Assembly: GCA_030754885.1 (NCBI GenBank)
Contig: JASLZL010000043.1
Span: 1-44,128 of the forward strand
Reading direction: 5' to 3'
Origin: Rhodospirillales bacterium
GTDB taxonomy: Bacteria > Pseudomonadota > Alphaproteobacteria > Rhodospirillales > JASLLZ01
DNA length: 44,128 nt
Part shown: positions 42,848 through 44,128 of the stretch, in pieces
Position numbering within the stretch: position 1 is the first letter of the stretch
How the letters are laid out: every line of letters begins with the position of its first letter
Position numbers and translations under genes: made by a program
Notes under the pieces: model-generated
The model's database searches: none
What the model was told of the DNA's origin: nothing
Seen by the model: the letters and a program-made list of their open reading frames with translations, nothing else

Positions 42848-42863
42848 TGTGGCAATTGCCACA
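42848..42863. promoter_or_regulatory. Crp-like operator palindrome
   Basis: TGTGGCAATTGCCACA is a perfect 16-base palindrome with the plan TGTGx-N6-xCACA of Crp-family sites (consensus TGTGA-N6-TCACA). It lies between the Crp-type gene and the EF-hand amidohydrolase gene, 165 bases before the latter's ATG. A related half, CCAATTGC, recurs at about 42877-42884. The adjacent regulator is the natural candidate to bind here. Confidence 0.5.
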
Positions 42864-43027
42864 TCCCGCACGATCGCCAATTGCAATAATGGATGAATGT
42901 TCAGTGCGTAGATAGTCGATGGAGGATAGGGGGGTCAACGCAGACTTGCGGCAATTAGCCGGACGATAAGTGAGATCTTGCCTTTGAGTTTCGGGCCAAA
43001 GCAGGCCTGCAGGGGGATAATGCGATT

Positions 43028-43999
43028 ATGACTAGACTAATCTTGCATTCACCGGTGTTACTCGCAGCGCTTCTGGTGATCCAACCATCGATTGCGGGCG
43101 AAATACCTTCTCTGCCGGAGATTACTGGCGGCGACTTTGAACAACTTGCCCAGGGTGGTTCGGGTGGAGGGGGTCGCAAAGGTGGACAAAGAAACAAGAA
43201 AGCGGGTCAGGGCGACGGCGGTGGCCGAAATCCCAGCGCCGTATTAAAAAAGTTGGATGAGGATGGCGACGGCCGAATTTCCAAAGCAGAGTTTCGCGGT
43301 CCACCTCAGGAATTCGGCAAGATCGACGCTAACGAAGATGGCTATTTAACAAAAGAAGAACTTAACGCCCATTTTTCAAGTTCCGGTGGAGGTGAAAAAT
43401 CAAACAATCCATATGCAGCCTGGAACGCCAAACTTCCCATCATCAACACCCATGCCCATTTCGACCCGAAGGTCCGGCAAGGGAGGGACCGTTCCAACGA
43501 TTGGGATACTCCCACTAAGGTCGCGTTGGAGGAAATGGATCGATACGGCGTCAAGACGGCGTTTTTGATGCATCCTCCTTTGCCCAGCAGCCGAGACCAA
43601 TTCTACGACTACCGGGACTTACTGGACGTAGCGAAAGAACATCCGGTCCGGTTTGCCGTCCTCGGGGGTGGTGCCAATCTCAATCCAATGATCAACGGTC
43701 TTGGTGTCGATTCTGTCAGTGAAGGCGTGCGCCGCGATTTTGAGGAAGAAGCCGAGAACATTCTCAAAAAGGGTGCGATAGGATTTGGCGAAATGACGGC
43801 ACTTCACTTGTCCGGAGAGGATACCCACCCTTTCGTGGAAACTCCACCCGACCACCCGTTGTTCCTGCTGTTGGCCGATATAGCCGCGCGTCACGAAGTT
43901 CCTTTTGATATTCACATGGAAGCGATGATCAAGAAATCGCCCACGCCTGAAAAGTGGAAGCAAAAAAGCAAAAACAACCCCGACTATCTAGTGTTGTGA
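43028..43999 (+). CDS. Exported EF-hand plus amidohydrolase protein, 3' end cut by IS630
   Basis: The first 23 residues form a signal peptide (LILHSPVLLAALLVIQPSIA, then G), so the protein is periplasmic or beyond. A Gly/Lys-rich linker leads to two EF-hand calcium loops (DEDGDGRISKAEF and DANEDGYLTKEEL, about residues 77-112). An amidohydrolase-2 domain then starts with the metal motif INTHAHFDPK near residue 138 and continues through FGEMTALHLSGEDTHPFVET and VPFDIHMEAM. After NNPD the family sequence stops. The last residues YLVL and the TGA come from the inserted IS630 element, so the C-terminal third, including the catalytic Asp, is lost. The gene is probably dead or a truncated product. 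The rest may lie beyond the window. Confidence 0.75.
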   Translation: MTRLILHSPVLLAALLVIQPSIAGEIPSLPEITGGDFEQLAQGGSGGGGRKGGQRNKKAGQGDGGGRNPSAVLKKLDEDGDGRISKAEFRGPPQEFGKIDANEDGYLTKEELNAHFSSSGGGEKSNNPYAAWNAKLPIINTHAHFDPKVRQGRDRSNDWDTPTKVALEEMDRYGVKTAFLMHPPLPSSRDQFYDYRDLLDVAKEHPVRFAVLGGGANLNPMINGLGVDSVSEGVRRDFEEEAENILKKGAIGFGEMTALHLSGEDTHPFVETPPDHPLFLLLADIAARHEVPFDIHMEAMIKKSPTPEKWKQKSKNNPDYLVL

Positions 44000-44128
44000 T
44001 TCCAACGCTCGTTTCCCACGGTTGACCTTTTCGATGATGGAACTGGCGGATGCAGCCCAGACAAAGGGCTTGGGGTTAGCATTGTGCTGTTCGAGGTAGT
44101 CGTTGATGGCCATTTGCAGCTCGACAAC
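43985..44128 (-). mobile_element. IS630-family insertion sequence, partial (continues off the right edge)
   Basis: The insertion point is placed at the TA dinucleotide 43985-43986, where the amidohydrolase reading frame loses family similarity. IS630/Tc1 elements insert at TA and duplicate it. The terminal sequence inward begins near CTAGTGTTGTG. The other end and the second TA are outside the window. Confidence 0.6.
43988..44128 (-). CDS. IS630-family transposase, C-terminal fragment at window edge
   Basis: The minus strand is open from the window edge to a TAG at 43988-43990. The 46 visible residues read VVELQMAINDYLEQHNANPK, then PFVWAASASSIIEKVNRGKR and ALESQH. This is the standard end of IS630 transposases (AIxxYLxxHNxxPKPFVWxAxAxxIxxKVxRG). 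The catalytic DDE residues lie outside. The stop codon is almost at the element end. Confidence 0.85.
   Translation of the reverse strand, partial: VVELQMAINDYLEQHNANPKPFVWAASASSIIEKVNRGKRALESQH

Noticed and set aside
1-44128. CRISPR array, prophage, rRNA operon or replication origin
   Set aside because: No regularly spaced repeats, phage structural genes, rRNA sequence or DnaA-box cluster was seen on reading the window.

Overview
This 44 kb window is GC-rich chromosomal DNA from an alphaproteobacterium, most like the Rhodospirillales and relatives. The evidence is gene order and family content: a yqeY-dnaG-rpoD block, the chain carA-carB-greA-lrp-trxB-lsrB that is typical of the class, an AbcR-like small RNA site beside lsrB, a psp operon, and a DUF2336 protein. 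Both edges are cut inside insertion sequences: an IS6-family element on the left and an IS630-family element on the right. No species can be named from the sequence alone.

Left part (1-13.7 kb), core genome. A partial IS6-family element ends just beyond a tRNA gene with a CAT anticodon, probably the lysidine-modified tRNA-Ile. Leftward come rpoD, dnaG and yqeY. Rightward from a good sigma-70-like promoter come carA-carB (carbamoyl phosphate synthesis) and greA (transcript cleavage factor). lrp and trxB are divergent. trxB is followed by a LysR regulator of the LsrB/VtlR type, then by a perfect LysR-type palindrome and a structured, terminator-ended RNA with exposed CU-rich motifs, which I read as an AbcR-family sRNA.

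Middle part (13.8-25.3 kb). This holds an AlkA-type DNA glycosylase, an HSL-type esterase, a two-domain VOC protein, two very small genes behind a long RNA hairpin, and a SprA-type putative metalloprotease. Next is a complete phage-shock module: pspF divergent from pspABC, with a sigma-54 promoter. After ubiX comes a transporter followed by an oxidase, a dehydrogenase and an amidohydrolase that look like one catabolic unit for an unidentified substrate.

Right part (25.3-44.1 kb), accessory and signalling. It starts with a large protein ending in a cyclic-nucleotide-binding domain, an unusual PLP enzyme paired with an unrecognised 151-residue protein, and a small frameshifted gene. A GST and a VOC protein are divergent. 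A signalling cluster follows: FecR-domain protein, CHASE2-PAS histidine kinase, FixJ-type regulator and DUF2336 protein, then, on the opposite strand, a degenerate GGDEF-like protein. After that come a second DMT transporter, a PuuD-like glutamine amidotransferase, a nucleoside deaminase, an MFS transporter and a Crp/Fnr regulator. Decay is visible here: an aldo/keto reductase reduced to its two ends, a few RTX-type repeats fused in frame ahead of the Crp gene, and an exported EF-hand amidohydrolase cut by the IS630 insertion.

The best candidates for undescribed biology are the FecR/CHASE2/FixJ/DUF2336/GGDEF-like cluster, the LsrB-operator-sRNA locus, the small-gene pair at 16.4-16.8 kb, and the PLP enzyme with its companion.
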